Shown here: piece after piece, positions 1 to 7,726 of the stretch
Layout: the number at the start of each line of letters is the position of its first letter
Numbering within the stretch: the first letter of the stretch is position 1
Assembly: GCA_035967665.1 (NCBI GenBank)
Contig: JAYWLB010000046.1
Span: 121,434 to 185,433, forward strand
Length of the DNA: 64,000 nucleotides
DNA from: Arctic95D-9 sp035967665
Lineage (GTDB): Bacteria > Verrucomicrobiota > Verrucomicrobiia > Verrucomicrobiales > DEV007
Direction of reading: 5' to 3'
The notes under the pieces: generated by a model
The model's database searches: none
Seen by the model: only the letters and a program-made list of their open reading frames with translations
Told to the model about the DNA's origin: nothing
Program-made: the position numbers and the translations under genes

Positions 1-1
1 A

Positions 2-928
2 TCGGATCGCGGCCCTGTCGAGCCGCAGCAGGGGCACGATCCGGAGAAGCGTTCACCAGATGCCGGTTCCAAAGCCGGTATGGTTCAGCTTGATGGCGGC
101 ACCTTCAAAATGGGTGCCGAAGGACCCGAGACCTGGGCTGCCGATGGCGAAGGGCCGGTGCGCGAAGTGGCGCTCGACCCGTTCTGGATCGATCAGACCT
201 GTGTCACCAATGATGCCTTTGCTCAATTTGTCGAAGAGACCGGTTACGAAACCGAGGCGGAGCGATTCGGCTGGTCGTTTGTATTTTTGAATCAGTTGCC
301 AAAGGCACACCGGAAAAAGGCTGAGCTGATCACGGTTCAGGGAACTCCGTGGTGGGCCAGGGTGGAAAAAGCGGACTGGCGAAAGCCGGGGGGGGCCGGA
401 ACGAATATCAAAAAGCTCGGAGCGCACCCCGTTGTCCATGTTTCGTGGAATGACGCGGCGGCATTTGCCCGGTGGGCCGGCAAGCGCCTCCCGACCGAGG
501 CCGAGTGGGAGTTCGCGGCGCGGGGAGGACTGGAGCAGGAAATTTACCCGTGGGGTAGCGAGCTTACCCCTGACGGAAAGCACCGCTGCAACATTTGGCA
601 GGGGAAATTTCCTCATGAGGACAGCGGCGAAGATGGCTACACGAGCACAGCCCCGGCAAAGGCATTTCGCGCGAACGGGCATGGGCTTTATCAGAGTGTT
701 GGAAATGTCTGGGAGTGGACCGCTGATTGGTTCAGTCCGACATGGCACAGGACTGCGGATATGAAGAATCCCACCGGCCCGGAGAGTGGGACCGGACGAG
801 TCATCAAAGGCGGATCATTTTTGTGTCACCTGTCATACTGCAATCGCTACCGGAACTCCGCGCGGTCTCAAAACACGCCCGATTCGTCGACGTGTCATAC
901 CGGGTTCCGGTGTGTCATGGGGGTGTGA
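2..928 (+). CDS. Formylglycine-generating enzyme (SUMF1/FGE family), 5' end outside window
   Basis: This enzyme oxidises the CxPSR cysteine of type I sulfatases to formylglycine. The frame is open to the first base of the window, so the N-terminus, probably with any export signal, is missing; the first internal ATG is at 80. From that Met the FGE fold runs the whole length: the opening GGTFKMG, LPTEAEWEFAARGG (about 137-150), GNVWEWTADW and the closing GFRC. The C-terminal motif CHLSYCNRYR holds Cys249 and Cys254, which align with the copper-binding active-site pair of aerobic FGEs (human Cys336/Cys341). That argues for a true FGE rather than one of the many cysteine-less paralogues. The sulfatase at 26 kb carries the matching target motif. 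A non-sulfatase role remains possible. Confidence 0.88.
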   Translation, partial: SDRGPVEPQQGHDPEKRSPDAGSKAGMVQLDGGTFKMGAEGPETWAADGEGPVREVALDPFWIDQTCVTNDAFAQFVEETGYETEAERFGWSFVFLNQLPKAHRKKAELITVQGTPWWARVEKADWRKPGGAGTNIKKLGAHPVVHVSWNDAAAFARWAGKRLPTEAEWEFAARGGLEQEIYPWGSELTPDGKHRCNIWQGKFPHEDSGEDGYTSTAPAKAFRANGHGLYQSVGNVWEWTADWFSPTWHRTADMKNPTGPESGTGRVIKGGSFLCHLSYCNRYRNSARSQNTPDSSTCHTGFRCVMGV

Positions 929-968
929 TCGGTGGGGAAGGCGGATTCGGCGTGCCGGGGTGGATCGT

Positions 969-991
969 CGGAACGAGTTTCGTTCCGCTAC
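969..991 (-). repeat. REP-like palindrome with GTAG head, copy 1
   Basis: Read on the minus strand, this is GTAG (991-988) followed by an 8-bp perfect stem, CGGAACGA and TCGTTCCG, closed by the 3-nt loop AAC. The GTAG tetranucleotide in front of an imperfect palindrome is the hallmark of REP sequences mobilised by RAYT (TnpA_REP) transposases. A near-identical copy lies at 5483-5505. It sits in the 222-bp gap after the FGE gene. No RAYT gene is in the window. Confidence 0.6.
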
Positions 992-1150
992 ATTCTTTTT
1001 CGCAAGATCCTGGAAGTCTCCTGACAGGGCGCTAATGGTGACGCTTGACTTCAATGTGCTGCCGGAGCTACAAGAATTCATCAGACCAAAAGCGGAGTCA
1101 GGAATGCGTCCTGAAGGTCGCTAACTGAAAATGGTTCACTCGATACATAC

Positions 1151-1444
1151 ATGGAAAATCCGCCGAAAAATATCGGAGCTGCCAATAATCTGGCATTGGC
1201 TTCGCTGCTCCTCTCAAGCGCTTTTCTGTTTGTGGGGCCACTGGGCAGTATCCCCGGTTTGATCTGTGGGTATCTGGCGTTGAGGGAATTCCGTCTATCG
1301 AACGTTGAGCAGGGACAGGGGATGGCCAAAGCAGGAATCGTCGTTGGCTGGATTGGTCTTGTGATTGCGGTGGTGACGCTCTGTGTGGTGTTGAAATGGA
1401 GAGCCGATTATCAGGAGCGGCTGGATGAATTGTTGCGCCTTTGA
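1151..1444 (+). CDS. DUF4190-like small membrane protein
   Basis: A 97-residue protein with two hydrophobic helices, about residues 14-40 (ending GSIPGLICGYLAL) and 58-80 (AGIVVGWIGLVIAVVTLCVV), and a short charged tail. The glycine-rich GxxxGLxxGYxAL pattern followed by a second GxxxGW helix matches the DUF4190 family, whose function is unknown. The ATG at 1151 was chosen because the acidic, asparagine-rich leader before the first helix is typical of these proteins. It stands alone between two gaps of 220-240 bp. Confidence 0.7.
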   Translation: MENPPKNIGAANNLALASLLLSSAFLFVGPLGSIPGLICGYLALREFRLSNVEQGQGMAKAGIVVGWIGLVIAVVTLCVVLKWRADYQERLDELLRL

Positions 1445-1551
1445 GCGGCTCGAGTCTTTCGGAACGACTTCGCGATGGGAAAGATCCCGGGGAAGAATGA
1501 ATCGGCTGAAGTCCGATCGTTTCGTGCGATTCTGCCCGGAGATTCGAGGGG

Positions 1552-1582
1552 CTCGTCGGATTGGGTTTCGTTCCGCTTCACT
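1552..1582 (-). repeat. Degenerate copy of the REP-like element
   Basis: The segment reads GTCGGA, then an altered stretch, then GTTTCGTTCCGCTTCA. It aligns with the flank, loop and right arm of the palindrome at 969-991, but the left arm (GGAACGA) has been replaced by GGATTGG, so the stem is destroyed. It is listed as a decayed relative rather than a working element. Confidence 0.3.
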
Positions 1583-1607
1583 TCACGCGAACAACGTCCG
1601 ATCGCCC

Positions 1608-1635
1608 TTGACCCATTGTCTCCCGCCTTTATCAT
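1608..1635 (+). promoter_or_regulatory. Candidate sigma70-type promoter for the peroxiredoxin
   Basis: TTGACC (1608-1613) and TATCAT (1630-1635) are separated by 16 bp and lie about 50 bp before the peroxiredoxin start codon. Each hexamer matches the consensus at four or five positions. This is pattern evidence only. Confidence 0.4.
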
Positions 1636-1686
1636 GGAGCAGGCTGAACTTCAGCTTATAAAACTTCATCTATTCCAAAGAAAACT

Positions 1687-2181
1687 ATGGCAATCCCAAT
1701 CGGCACTCAGGCCCCAGATTTTGAACTCACCACTCTCGGCGCAGACGGCCCGGAGATCGTAAAATTGAGCGACCAGCTCGGCGACGGAAACATTCTCCTT
1801 CTCTTCGTTCCCATGGCATTCACCGGCGTTTGCACGACGGAATTTTGTTCGGTTACGAGCGAGCTTTCCGAGTATGCGGATCTCAATGCGAAAGTCTACG
1901 GCATCAGCGGTGACAATCCGTTCGCTCAGCAGAACTGGAAGGAGAAAGAGGGCATTGAGCTCACGCTTCTCAGCGATTACGAGCACGAAGTGGCAGTTGC
2001 CTATGACGTTGCCTACAAGAGCTTTCTTCCTGCGAAGAATTTGAACATGGGCGGTGTCCCTAAACGCTCCGCTTTCATCATCGATAAAGACGGTGTCATT
2101 CAGTATTCCGAGAGCAGCGACAGCCCCGGGGACCTTCCTGATTTCGACGCAATCAAAGCAAAGCTCAAAGAGCTCGGCTGA
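1687..2181 (+). CDS. Peroxiredoxin (AhpC/TSA family, AhpE/BCP-like)
   Basis: A thiol peroxidase that reduces hydrogen peroxide and organic hydroperoxides, probably in the cytoplasm because no signal peptide is seen. The 164-residue thioredoxin-fold protein has the peroxidatic motif PMAFTGVCTTEFC with Cys49 as peroxidatic residue and Thr46 three positions before it. Cys54 follows five residues later, as in BCP/PrxQ enzymes whose resolving cysteine is at that spacing, so an intramolecular disulfide is plausible. The partner Arg lies in GVPKRSAFIID. The gene is monocistronic: a promoter-like element lies upstream and a strong terminator directly follows. The ATG at 1687 begins the usual AIPIGTQAPDFEL. 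Confidence 0.88.
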   Translation: MAIPIGTQAPDFELTTLGADGPEIVKLSDQLGDGNILLLFVPMAFTGVCTTEFCSVTSELSEYADLNAKVYGISGDNPFAQQNWKEKEGIELTLLSDYEHEVAVAYDVAYKSFLPAKNLNMGGVPKRSAFIIDKDGVIQYSESSDSPGDLPDFDAIKAKLKELG

Positions 2182-2205
2182 TTTTTGCTTCAGCTTATTT
2201 TTTTT

Positions 2206-2234
2206 AAAGGCCCGGAGAAATCCGGGCCTTTTTT
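2206..2234 (+). terminator. Intrinsic terminator of the peroxiredoxin gene
   Basis: An 11-bp perfect stem (2206-2216 with 2221-2231) with a GAAA tetraloop is followed by a T-run to 2234, starting 25 bp after the stop codon. Confidence 0.9.
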
Positions 2235-2383
2235 GTGTCGATTTGAGAATGACGATTGGCGGGGAGGGCTTCAGGGGCTGGGGCTTCTCAAAAGAGGGGA
2301 AGCGGCTCGGGTAATTTCTCTGGAAACCCTCTCTTGAATCCGGTGGGATCGTGCCGTAAAAGTGCTTCAGAATTCCGGCCCCG

Positions 2384-2492
2384 GGCCCTGTTTTTCGTTG
2401 AGTAAACAGGGTTAGGTCGGTGACCAGACCCTGTTGAGTCAATCGCCCAACCCTGTCAGGTCATCGACTTGACCCTGTTAAGTCATTCTCTT
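2384..2492. repeat. 22-nt phased repeat array, ACCCTGT family (locus 1)
   Basis: Three direct units share the core ACCCTGTYRRGTCA and start exactly 22 nt apart (2427, 2449, 2471). An inverted unit lies at 2413-2399 and a poorer direct unit at 2384. The inverted and first perfect units form a hairpin (2405-2412 with 2428-2435, plus an inner GGTC/GACC stem). The array fills the gap in front of acnA and ends next to a TTGACA hexamer at 2491. The same unit, again with 22-nt spacing, recurs at 38126-38169. No family name is recognised. Confidence 0.7.
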
Positions 2493-2538
2493 GACAGGAC
2501 TTGTGTCGGATTAAACCAAGATACCTGACCAAATAAAG

Positions 2539-5322
2539 ATGAGTTTTGATGTTGTTCGTTCATTCACCACCGGCAGCGGCGCCGAGGGAAAATACCATTC
2601 ACTTCCTGCGCTCGCTGAGTCAGGTGTCGCTCCGAATCTCGGAAAGCTTCCTGTCAGTATCCGAATTGTTCTCGAGTCAGTGCTTCGAAACTGTGACGGA
2701 CGCAAGGTGACCGAGGACGACGTTAAGAATCTCGCGAACTACAACGCGGCCAATCCCGGCGAATACGAAATTCCGTTCACGGTCGCCCGTATCGTTCTGC
2801 AGGATTTCACCGGTGTTCCTCTCCTCGTCGATGTTGCCGCGATGCGTGACGCGGCAGTGGCCCGTGGTGCTGATGCGGCGAAGGTTGAGCCGCTCGTGCC
2901 GGTTGATCTCGTCGTTGACCACTCGGTTCAGGTGGATTTTGCCGGATCTCAGGCCGCTCTCGACCGCAACATGGCGATCGAATTTATTCGTAACCGTGAG
3001 CGCTACGAGTTCCTCAAATGGGGCCAGCAGGCGTTCGAGACTTTCTCAGTGGTGCCTCCGGGTATCGGGATCGTTCACCAGGTGAACCTCGAGTATCTCG
3101 CGAAGGGTGTTCTTTCCAAAGACGGAACCTATTATCCTGATACCCTCGTGGGAACGGATTCACACACCACGATGATCAACGGCGTTGGCGTTGTTGGCTG
3201 GGGTGTTGGCGGTATCGAAGCGGAAGCAGGGATGCTCGGCCAGCCGGTGACTTTCCTCGTTCCCGAGGTGGTCGGTGTTTATCTTCACGGCGATCTTGCC
3301 GAAGGGGTTACCGCGACCGATTTGACTCTCCGTGTCACCGAGATGCTTCGTGCTCATGGTGTTGTGGGTAAATTCGTCGAGTTCTTCGGCCCCGGTGCCA
3401 GGGCGCTTTCGCTGCCTGACCGTGCCACCATCGCGAACATGGCTCCCGAGTACGGCGCGACGATGGGATTTTTCCCGGTTGATGAGGAAACGATCAATTA
3501 CCTCCGCGGCACAGGCCGTTCCGAGGAACTCTGCACGACGGTTGAGAATTACTACAAGGCACAGGGGCTTTTCGGAATTCCTGACAAAGGTGAATGTGTT
3601 TACACCGATCAGCTCGAGTTGGATCTCAGCACGATTGTTCCCTGCGTTTCAGGACCGAAGCGTCCTCAGGACCGTATCGATGTTCCTGCTCTGGGGAACA
3701 AGTTCAACGAGCTTTTCACGGCTGCACCGGGCGATGGTGGTTTTGGCCTCAGCGCTGATCAGCGTGACGTCAGCATCGGCTTGCACCTCGATTCTCCTGC
3801 CGGTGAGTTCGACAATCCTCTCATCGAAGGGGAGACCATTACTGCGGTCGATACGGACACGGCGCTTCGCCATGGATCGATCGTCATCGCTGCGATCACG
3901 AGCTGCACGAACACTTCGAACCCGAGCGTGATGCTCGCGGCCGGTCTCGTCGCGAAGAAAGCGAACGAGAAAGGACTCACCGTGAATCCTGTCATCAAAA
4001 CGTCTCTCGGGCCCGGTTCACGTGTTGTAACGGATTATCTCGAAGCGACTGATTTGCAGAAGGAACTCGATCAGCTCGGATTCCAGACGGTGGGCTACGG
4101 TTGCACGACCTGTATCGGTAACTCCGGTCCGCTTCACCCCGCAATCGAAGGGGCGATCACCGAGGGGAATCTCGTGACCGCGTCGGTTCTTTCCGGAAAC
4201 CGGAACTTTGAAGCCCGTATTCACGGCAACATTAAATCGAACTTCCTCATGTCGCCGCCGCTCGTCGTCGCTTATGCGCTTGCCGGCCGTGTTGATATCG
4301 ATCTGACCACTGAGCCACTCGGAACTGATTCAAATGGTGAGCCGGTTTTCCTCGCTGACATCTGGCCAACCCAGGCCGAAGTGAGCGAGCAACTCGCTGC
4401 CGCGCTGAAGCCTGAGGTTTACAGCAAACTTTACGGCAACGTCGACGACGCGAATCCGAAGTGGGCTGAAATCAACGGTTCGACCGGTGCGACTTACACC
4501 TGGGACGCTGCTTCAACTTACGTTCAGTCACCTCCGTTCTTCGACACGAAAGAGGGCGGAAGTCAGGATGTTGTCGGCGCTCGTCCTCTCGGAATTTTCG
4601 GTGATTCGGTCACGACTGATCACATTTCCCCTGCCGGGGCGATCAAGGACACCTCACCTGCCGGTCAATACCTGCTTGAGAACGGCGTCGAAAAAGCCTC
4701 GTTCAATTCCTACGGCGCCCGTCGTGGTAATGACCGTGTCATGACTCGTGGAACCTTCGCGAACGTGCGGATTAAAAACCAGATGTGCCCCGGCATTGAA
4801 GGTGGTTACACGCAGTTCTTCGGCTCTTCCGAAGTGCCTGCTCCGGACACTGCGATCGAGGCATTCGGTTCAGCGAAGCCGACTTTCATCTACAACGCAT
4901 CGATGGCCTATCAGGAAGAGGGAACGCCTCTCGTCGTGATTGGTGGCGATGATTACGGAATGGGAAGTTCGCGTGACTGGGCTGCCAAAGGGACCCGTCT
5001 TCTTGGTGTTTCCGCCGTGGTTACGAAGTCTTTCGAGCGGATTCACCGTTCCAACCTCATCGGAATGGGCGTTCTGCCATTGAATTTCGTTGATCCCGCT
5101 GATTATGACAAGGTGAAGGGACTCGTTGACGCGACCTTCGACATCGTCGGAATCGCCGGAGAGCTCAAGCCGATGCAGACCGCAACAATGATTGCCCACA
5201 AGGCTGACGGAACCACCATCGAAGTGCCTCTCAAGGTGCGTCTCGATACCCCGGCTGAGGTTGATTACTACAATGCGGGAGGAATTCTTCCATACGTGTT
5301 GAATCAGATTATTGCTTCGTAA
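2539..5322 (+). CDS. acnA: Aconitate hydratase A
   Basis: Interconverts citrate and isocitrate in the TCA cycle using a [4Fe-4S] cluster. The 927-residue length fits the AcnA/IRP type. The cluster ligands are visible as Cys456 in TSCTNTSNP and the pair Cys522 and Cys525 in GYGCTTCIGNSGP. The swivel domain follows the linker and carries GDSVTTDHISPAG, SYGARRGND and the closing GDDYGMGSSRDWAAKG. The ATG at 2539 gives the normal N-terminus, and no classical Shine-Dalgarno is visible before it. The gene is probably monocistronic: the 22-nt repeat array precedes it and a terminator follows at once. AcnA-type enzymes can bind RNA when the cluster is lost, but nothing in the sequence tests that. Confidence 0.96.
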   Translation: MSFDVVRSFTTGSGAEGKYHSLPALAESGVAPNLGKLPVSIRIVLESVLRNCDGRKVTEDDVKNLANYNAANPGEYEIPFTVARIVLQDFTGVPLLVDVAAMRDAAVARGADAAKVEPLVPVDLVVDHSVQVDFAGSQAALDRNMAIEFIRNRERYEFLKWGQQAFETFSVVPPGIGIVHQVNLEYLAKGVLSKDGTYYPDTLVGTDSHTTMINGVGVVGWGVGGIEAEAGMLGQPVTFLVPEVVGVYLHGDLAEGVTATDLTLRVTEMLRAHGVVGKFVEFFGPGARALSLPDRATIANMAPEYGATMGFFPVDEETINYLRGTGRSEELCTTVENYYKAQGLFGIPDKGECVYTDQLELDLSTIVPCVSGPKRPQDRIDVPALGNKFNELFTAAPGDGGFGLSADQRDVSIGLHLDSPAGEFDNPLIEGETITAVDTDTALRHGSIVIAAITSCTNTSNPSVMLAAGLVAKKANEKGLTVNPVIKTSLGPGSRVVTDYLEATDLQKELDQLGFQTVGYGCTTCIGNSGPLHPAIEGAITEGNLVTASVLSGNRNFEARIHGNIKSNFLMSPPLVVAYALAGRVDIDLTTEPLGTDSNGEPVFLADIWPTQAEVSEQLAAALKPEVYSKLYGNVDDANPKWAEINGSTGATYTWDAASTYVQSPPFFDTKEGGSQDVVGARPLGIFGDSVTTDHISPAGAIKDTSPAGQYLLENGVEKASFNSYGARRGNDRVMTRGTFANVRIKNQMCPGIEGGYTQFFGSSEVPAPDTAIEAFGSAKPTFIYNASMAYQEEGTPLVVIGGDDYGMGSSRDWAAKGTRLLGVSAVVTKSFERIHRSNLIGMGVLPLNFVDPADYDKVKGLVDATFDIVGIAGELKPMQTATMIAHKADGTTIEVPLKVRLDTPAEVDYYNAGGILPYVLNQIIAS

Positions 5323-5352
5323 GCGGTTTTCCCGCTACCTGAGTATTTCGCG

Positions 5353-5380
5353 AAAGAGGGCAGTTTTCTGCCCTCTTTTT
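5353..5380 (+). terminator. Intrinsic terminator of acnA
   Basis: An 11-bp perfect stem (5353-5363 with 5368-5378) with a TTTT loop runs into a T-run, 30 bp after the acnA stop. Confidence 0.9.
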
Positions 5381-5482
5381 GTTTTTGGTATTCGCGGGGC
5401 TGTGTTTGTTGAAACGCGACTTCAAAACACTTCTTCGAGTGACTCGGGGATCTGATGGTAAAGGGGGCTCCTTTCACCACTG

Positions 5483-5505
5483 GTAGCGGAACGAAGCTCG
5501 TTCCG
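5483..5505 (+). repeat. REP-like palindrome with GTAG head, copy 2
   Basis: GTAG (5483-5486) precedes an 8-bp perfect stem, CGGAACGA (5487-5494) and TCGTTCCG (5498-5505), with loop AGC. It differs from copy 1 at 969-991 by one loop base and is in the opposite orientation. It lies in the gap between acnA and the first lipoprotein gene. Confidence 0.6.
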
Positions 5506-5604
5506 GATTTGTTGCCTATCGCCTCTATGGAATGAAAATCATCATAGGTTCTGAGGTATGGAAAATGGTTTGATCGTTCCCCCGGGCGCATGCGAGACTC
5601 CGGA

Positions 5605-5898
5605 ATGAAACGCCTTCTTTTCTGCCTTCTCGTTGTCTTTGTTCTTTCCGGTTGTCAGGAAAAGACACCGCAAGACGGGCCGGCTGAAGTGCCGTCGGCT
5701 CCTTCGATGGAAGGAAAGGATTCCGATTTTGTGGGGCTCACGGTTGAGGCAGGGGAAGCGCTTGCCAAAAAGCGCGGTCTCTCGCATCGCGTCGTGGCGA
5801 GAGATGGGCAGCATTTTCCGGCGACGATGGATTACCGCCCTGACCGGCTCAGTTTTTCGATTGAGAACAATCGGATTACGAAGGTCACACGGGGATAG
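5605..5898 (+). CDS. I78 protease-inhibitor-like lipoprotein, copy 1
   Basis: A small exported lipoprotein of 97 residues: a short basic start and hydrophobic helix end in the lipobox LSGC. A 30-residue low-complexity linker follows, then a compact domain with AKKRGLSHRVVARDGQ, the TMDYRPDRL core and a final VTRG. That core resembles the peptidase inhibitor I78 family, serine protease inhibitors of the potato-inhibitor type. The ATG at 5605 is preferred because it opens directly into the signal peptide; an in-frame ATG at 5590 would add five residues. A paralogue follows immediately. The inhibitor function is an inference from this motif. Confidence 0.7.
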   Translation: MKRLLFCLLVVFVLSGCQEKTPQDGPAEVPSAPSMEGKDSDFVGLTVEAGEALAKKRGLSHRVVARDGQHFPATMDYRPDRLSFSIENNRITKVTRG

Positions 5899-5962
5899 GT
5901 TGGCGGGCTTTGGGCCCTCGGATTTCGTTGGCGCGCCATGAAACTTGATGGGAGATTTCCGC

Positions 5963-6256
5963 ATGAAATTTCTCATTCCATGTCTGCTTGCTGTTTTCGC
6001 TTTTTCCGGATGCAAAGAGTCCTCGGAGAAGCCGACGCCGGACGATGTTGAGCCGGTTCATCAAACGGATGGGACCGATTTTGACTTTGAGGGGCTCTCT
6101 GAAAAAGAGGCGGGGAGCCTTGCTGAAAAGCGCGATTTGAAACATCGCGTCGTTGAGCGCGACGGGCAGCCTCTGCCGGCGACGCGCGATTTCCGTCCTG
6201 ATCGGGTCAATTTCACGGTAAAAGCGGGGAAGGTGATCTCGGTTTCACGTGGCTGA
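5963..6256 (+). CDS. I78 protease-inhibitor-like lipoprotein, copy 2
   Basis: A tandem paralogue of the preceding gene with the same length and design: MKFLIP signal helix, lipobox FSGC, linker, then AEKRDLKHRVVERDGQ, TRDFRPDRVNF and a closing VSRG. The two copies differ mostly in the linker and signal peptide, while the RVVxRDGQ and PDR residues are held, which points to selection on the inhibitor-like domain. The ATG at 5963 has a GGAGA element nine bases upstream and is preferred over the ATG at 5945. The target could be an envelope protease of the cell or a foreign one; the sequence does not say. Confidence 0.7.
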   Translation: MKFLIPCLLAVFAFSGCKESSEKPTPDDVEPVHQTDGTDFDFEGLSEKEAGSLAEKRDLKHRVVERDGQPLPATRDFRPDRVNFTVKAGKVISVSRG

Positions 6257-6319
6257 AATGTCATCCGGAGCGTTTTTCCGCGTGACTTTCCGTTCTGGAA
6301 CGCTTTGGTCGAAGGAGTC

Positions 6320-7606
6320 ATGAAGATTCCCTCTTCGGCTTTGTCCGACCCGTTTTACGTAGGCTCTGTGCAACGGCTTTTCGCCGTGCCGGGGGATGAC
6401 TCTGTCATGGTCACGCAGACCACGGCAAAAGGCTCCGTTTTCGATGTGGGGGCGTTTTTTGAAATCGAGGGTCACGATGTGAACCGCGCCCTTTTTCGTC
6501 ATGCGCTCTATTCGGGAATGGGTGATCCTGAAATGTGGAAGCGGGTTCGCTCGGCAATCGAGGCTGCGCCCGAGCTGGAGGAATCCTACCGTCGGGAATT
6601 GCTGACCGGAGCGCTGGAGTCCTGCTGCGAGCGCGGCGCCCGCACCCACCACGAGGGAATGCTCGACGCGGTCACCGGTGAGGTCGTGCGCGGCGGCGTT
6701 CCTGAAAACCCGAGCGCCTACAATGTCGTTCGGAAATACCAGATTTTGAAGCCGACCCGGGCGGAGTTCCTCGGGGCGCACCTGTTTGATTACTCTCAGT
6801 TCGCCCACGAAGACGGTTTCGTCGTTCCGCTCGAATACATCGTTCGTTTCGGGATCACGAGTGCGAGTTCGGTTTACAGGAAATACGTCGGGATGGACGA
6901 TAAATCCCGCGAGGCCTTTGAGCGTGAGCTCGGGGTGAGCAAGCCGCTCGAAGCGTGGCAGTATCTCGAGAAGCCGGTAGGCGATTTCACGAGTAAATTT
7001 GAACCCGAGGACCGCATGGTCAGTAAGCAGGAGGCTCTCGTCATGAGTGGACTCACGGGTGCGCAGTTCATCGACAGTGGCAAAATGGCGATTCTCGGAG
7101 CCTGGGCGGTGCGCCAGCTCGTCGAGGAAATCGGACTGTTGATGTGGGATATCAAATGGGAGTTCGCGAAAGACGGCGATGATCTCGTTTTTGTCGATAC
7201 AATCGATACGGACTCGTTCCGCGGCACGATGTTCCTGGATTTCGAGGGCGATCGAATTGTGAATCATTACAACAAGCAGGCGATGCGCGACTACTTCACG
7301 CTTCTGCACGCCGACTGGATCGAGGATGTGAAAGTCGCGAAAGGACGTGGCCAGGCGCAGGGCGTTGCTTTCACAGAGCTGTTGCAGGCCGGTCAGGCGG
7401 ATGGAACTTATGCCGCAACTCCTGTGGTTGATCCGGTATTTCTGGAGATTCAGCAGGAGAAGATGTCTTCGATTCGCGAATACATGCTCGGAAGGGCGGA
7501 AGCGGCGAAGGTGAAGGCTGAATTGGAATCCGCCGGTATGAGAGAGATCACTTTTTATCGTGATCGCGGCGTTCTCGAAGGACTCAAAAAAATTAACGGT
7601 GTTTGA
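6320..7606 (+). CDS. SAICAR synthase-like protein (PurC family, divergent and long)
   Basis: Probably the ATP-dependent step joining CAIR and aspartate in purine synthesis, since it opens the pur gene cluster. The N-terminal part has the PurC order: GSVQRLFAVPGDD (glycine-rich strand), TAKGSVFDVGAFFEIEGHDVN, then VVPLEYIVRFGITSASSVYRKY and a later GLLMWDIKWEFAKDGDDLVFVDTIDTDSFR. These correspond to the PurC segments around VPxEVVVR and DxKxEFG. At about 428 residues it is far longer than the usual 235-300, with extra sequence at about 60-120 and at the C-terminus. The ATG at 6320 (MKIPSS) is used; an in-frame start at 6305 adds five residues. Activity is inferred from fold and context. Confidence 0.7.
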   Translation: MKIPSSALSDPFYVGSVQRLFAVPGDDSVMVTQTTAKGSVFDVGAFFEIEGHDVNRALFRHALYSGMGDPEMWKRVRSAIEAAPELEESYRRELLTGALESCCERGARTHHEGMLDAVTGEVVRGGVPENPSAYNVVRKYQILKPTRAEFLGAHLFDYSQFAHEDGFVVPLEYIVRFGITSASSVYRKYVGMDDKSREAFERELGVSKPLEAWQYLEKPVGDFTSKFEPEDRMVSKQEALVMSGLTGAQFIDSGKMAILGAWAVRQLVEEIGLLMWDIKWEFAKDGDDLVFVDTIDTDSFRGTMFLDFEGDRIVNHYNKQAMRDYFTLLHADWIEDVKVAKGRGQAQGVAFTELLQAGQADGTYAATPVVDPVFLEIQQEKMSSIREYMLGRAEAAKVKAELESAGMREITFYRDRGVLEGLKKINGV

Positions 7607-7627
7607 TAAAAACTTTTCGACAGGTGG

Positions 7628-7656
7628 TTGACTCGCAGAATATACGGCCATACGAA
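7628..7656 (+). promoter_or_regulatory. Candidate promoter for purSLQMF
   Basis: TTGACT (7628-7633) lies 17 bp before TACGAA (7651-7656) in the 120-bp gap ahead of the PurS-like gene. The -35 is good, the -10 is weak. A 70-base leader, poor in G, separates it from the start codon. Confidence 0.3.
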
Positions 7657-7726
7657 AGACAGACACACGAACACAATCCCCGCCACTTAGGCACCCCGTT
7701 TACACGAACACCCCCTGATCACCGCG

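Noticed and set aside
1..928. FGE lacking one of the two active-site cysteines
   Set aside because: A first alignment suggested Asn at the second site, but correct placement puts the pair in CHLSYC, where both cysteines are present.
2384..2492. Possible CRISPR array
   Set aside because: Repeats of about 14 bases with 8-base gaps are too short, units differ from each other, one is inverted, and no cas genes are near.
2491..2519. acnA promoter built on TTGACA at 2491
   Set aside because: The -35 hexamer is perfect, but no acceptable -10 lies at 16-18 bp, and the hexamer is also part of the last repeat unit.
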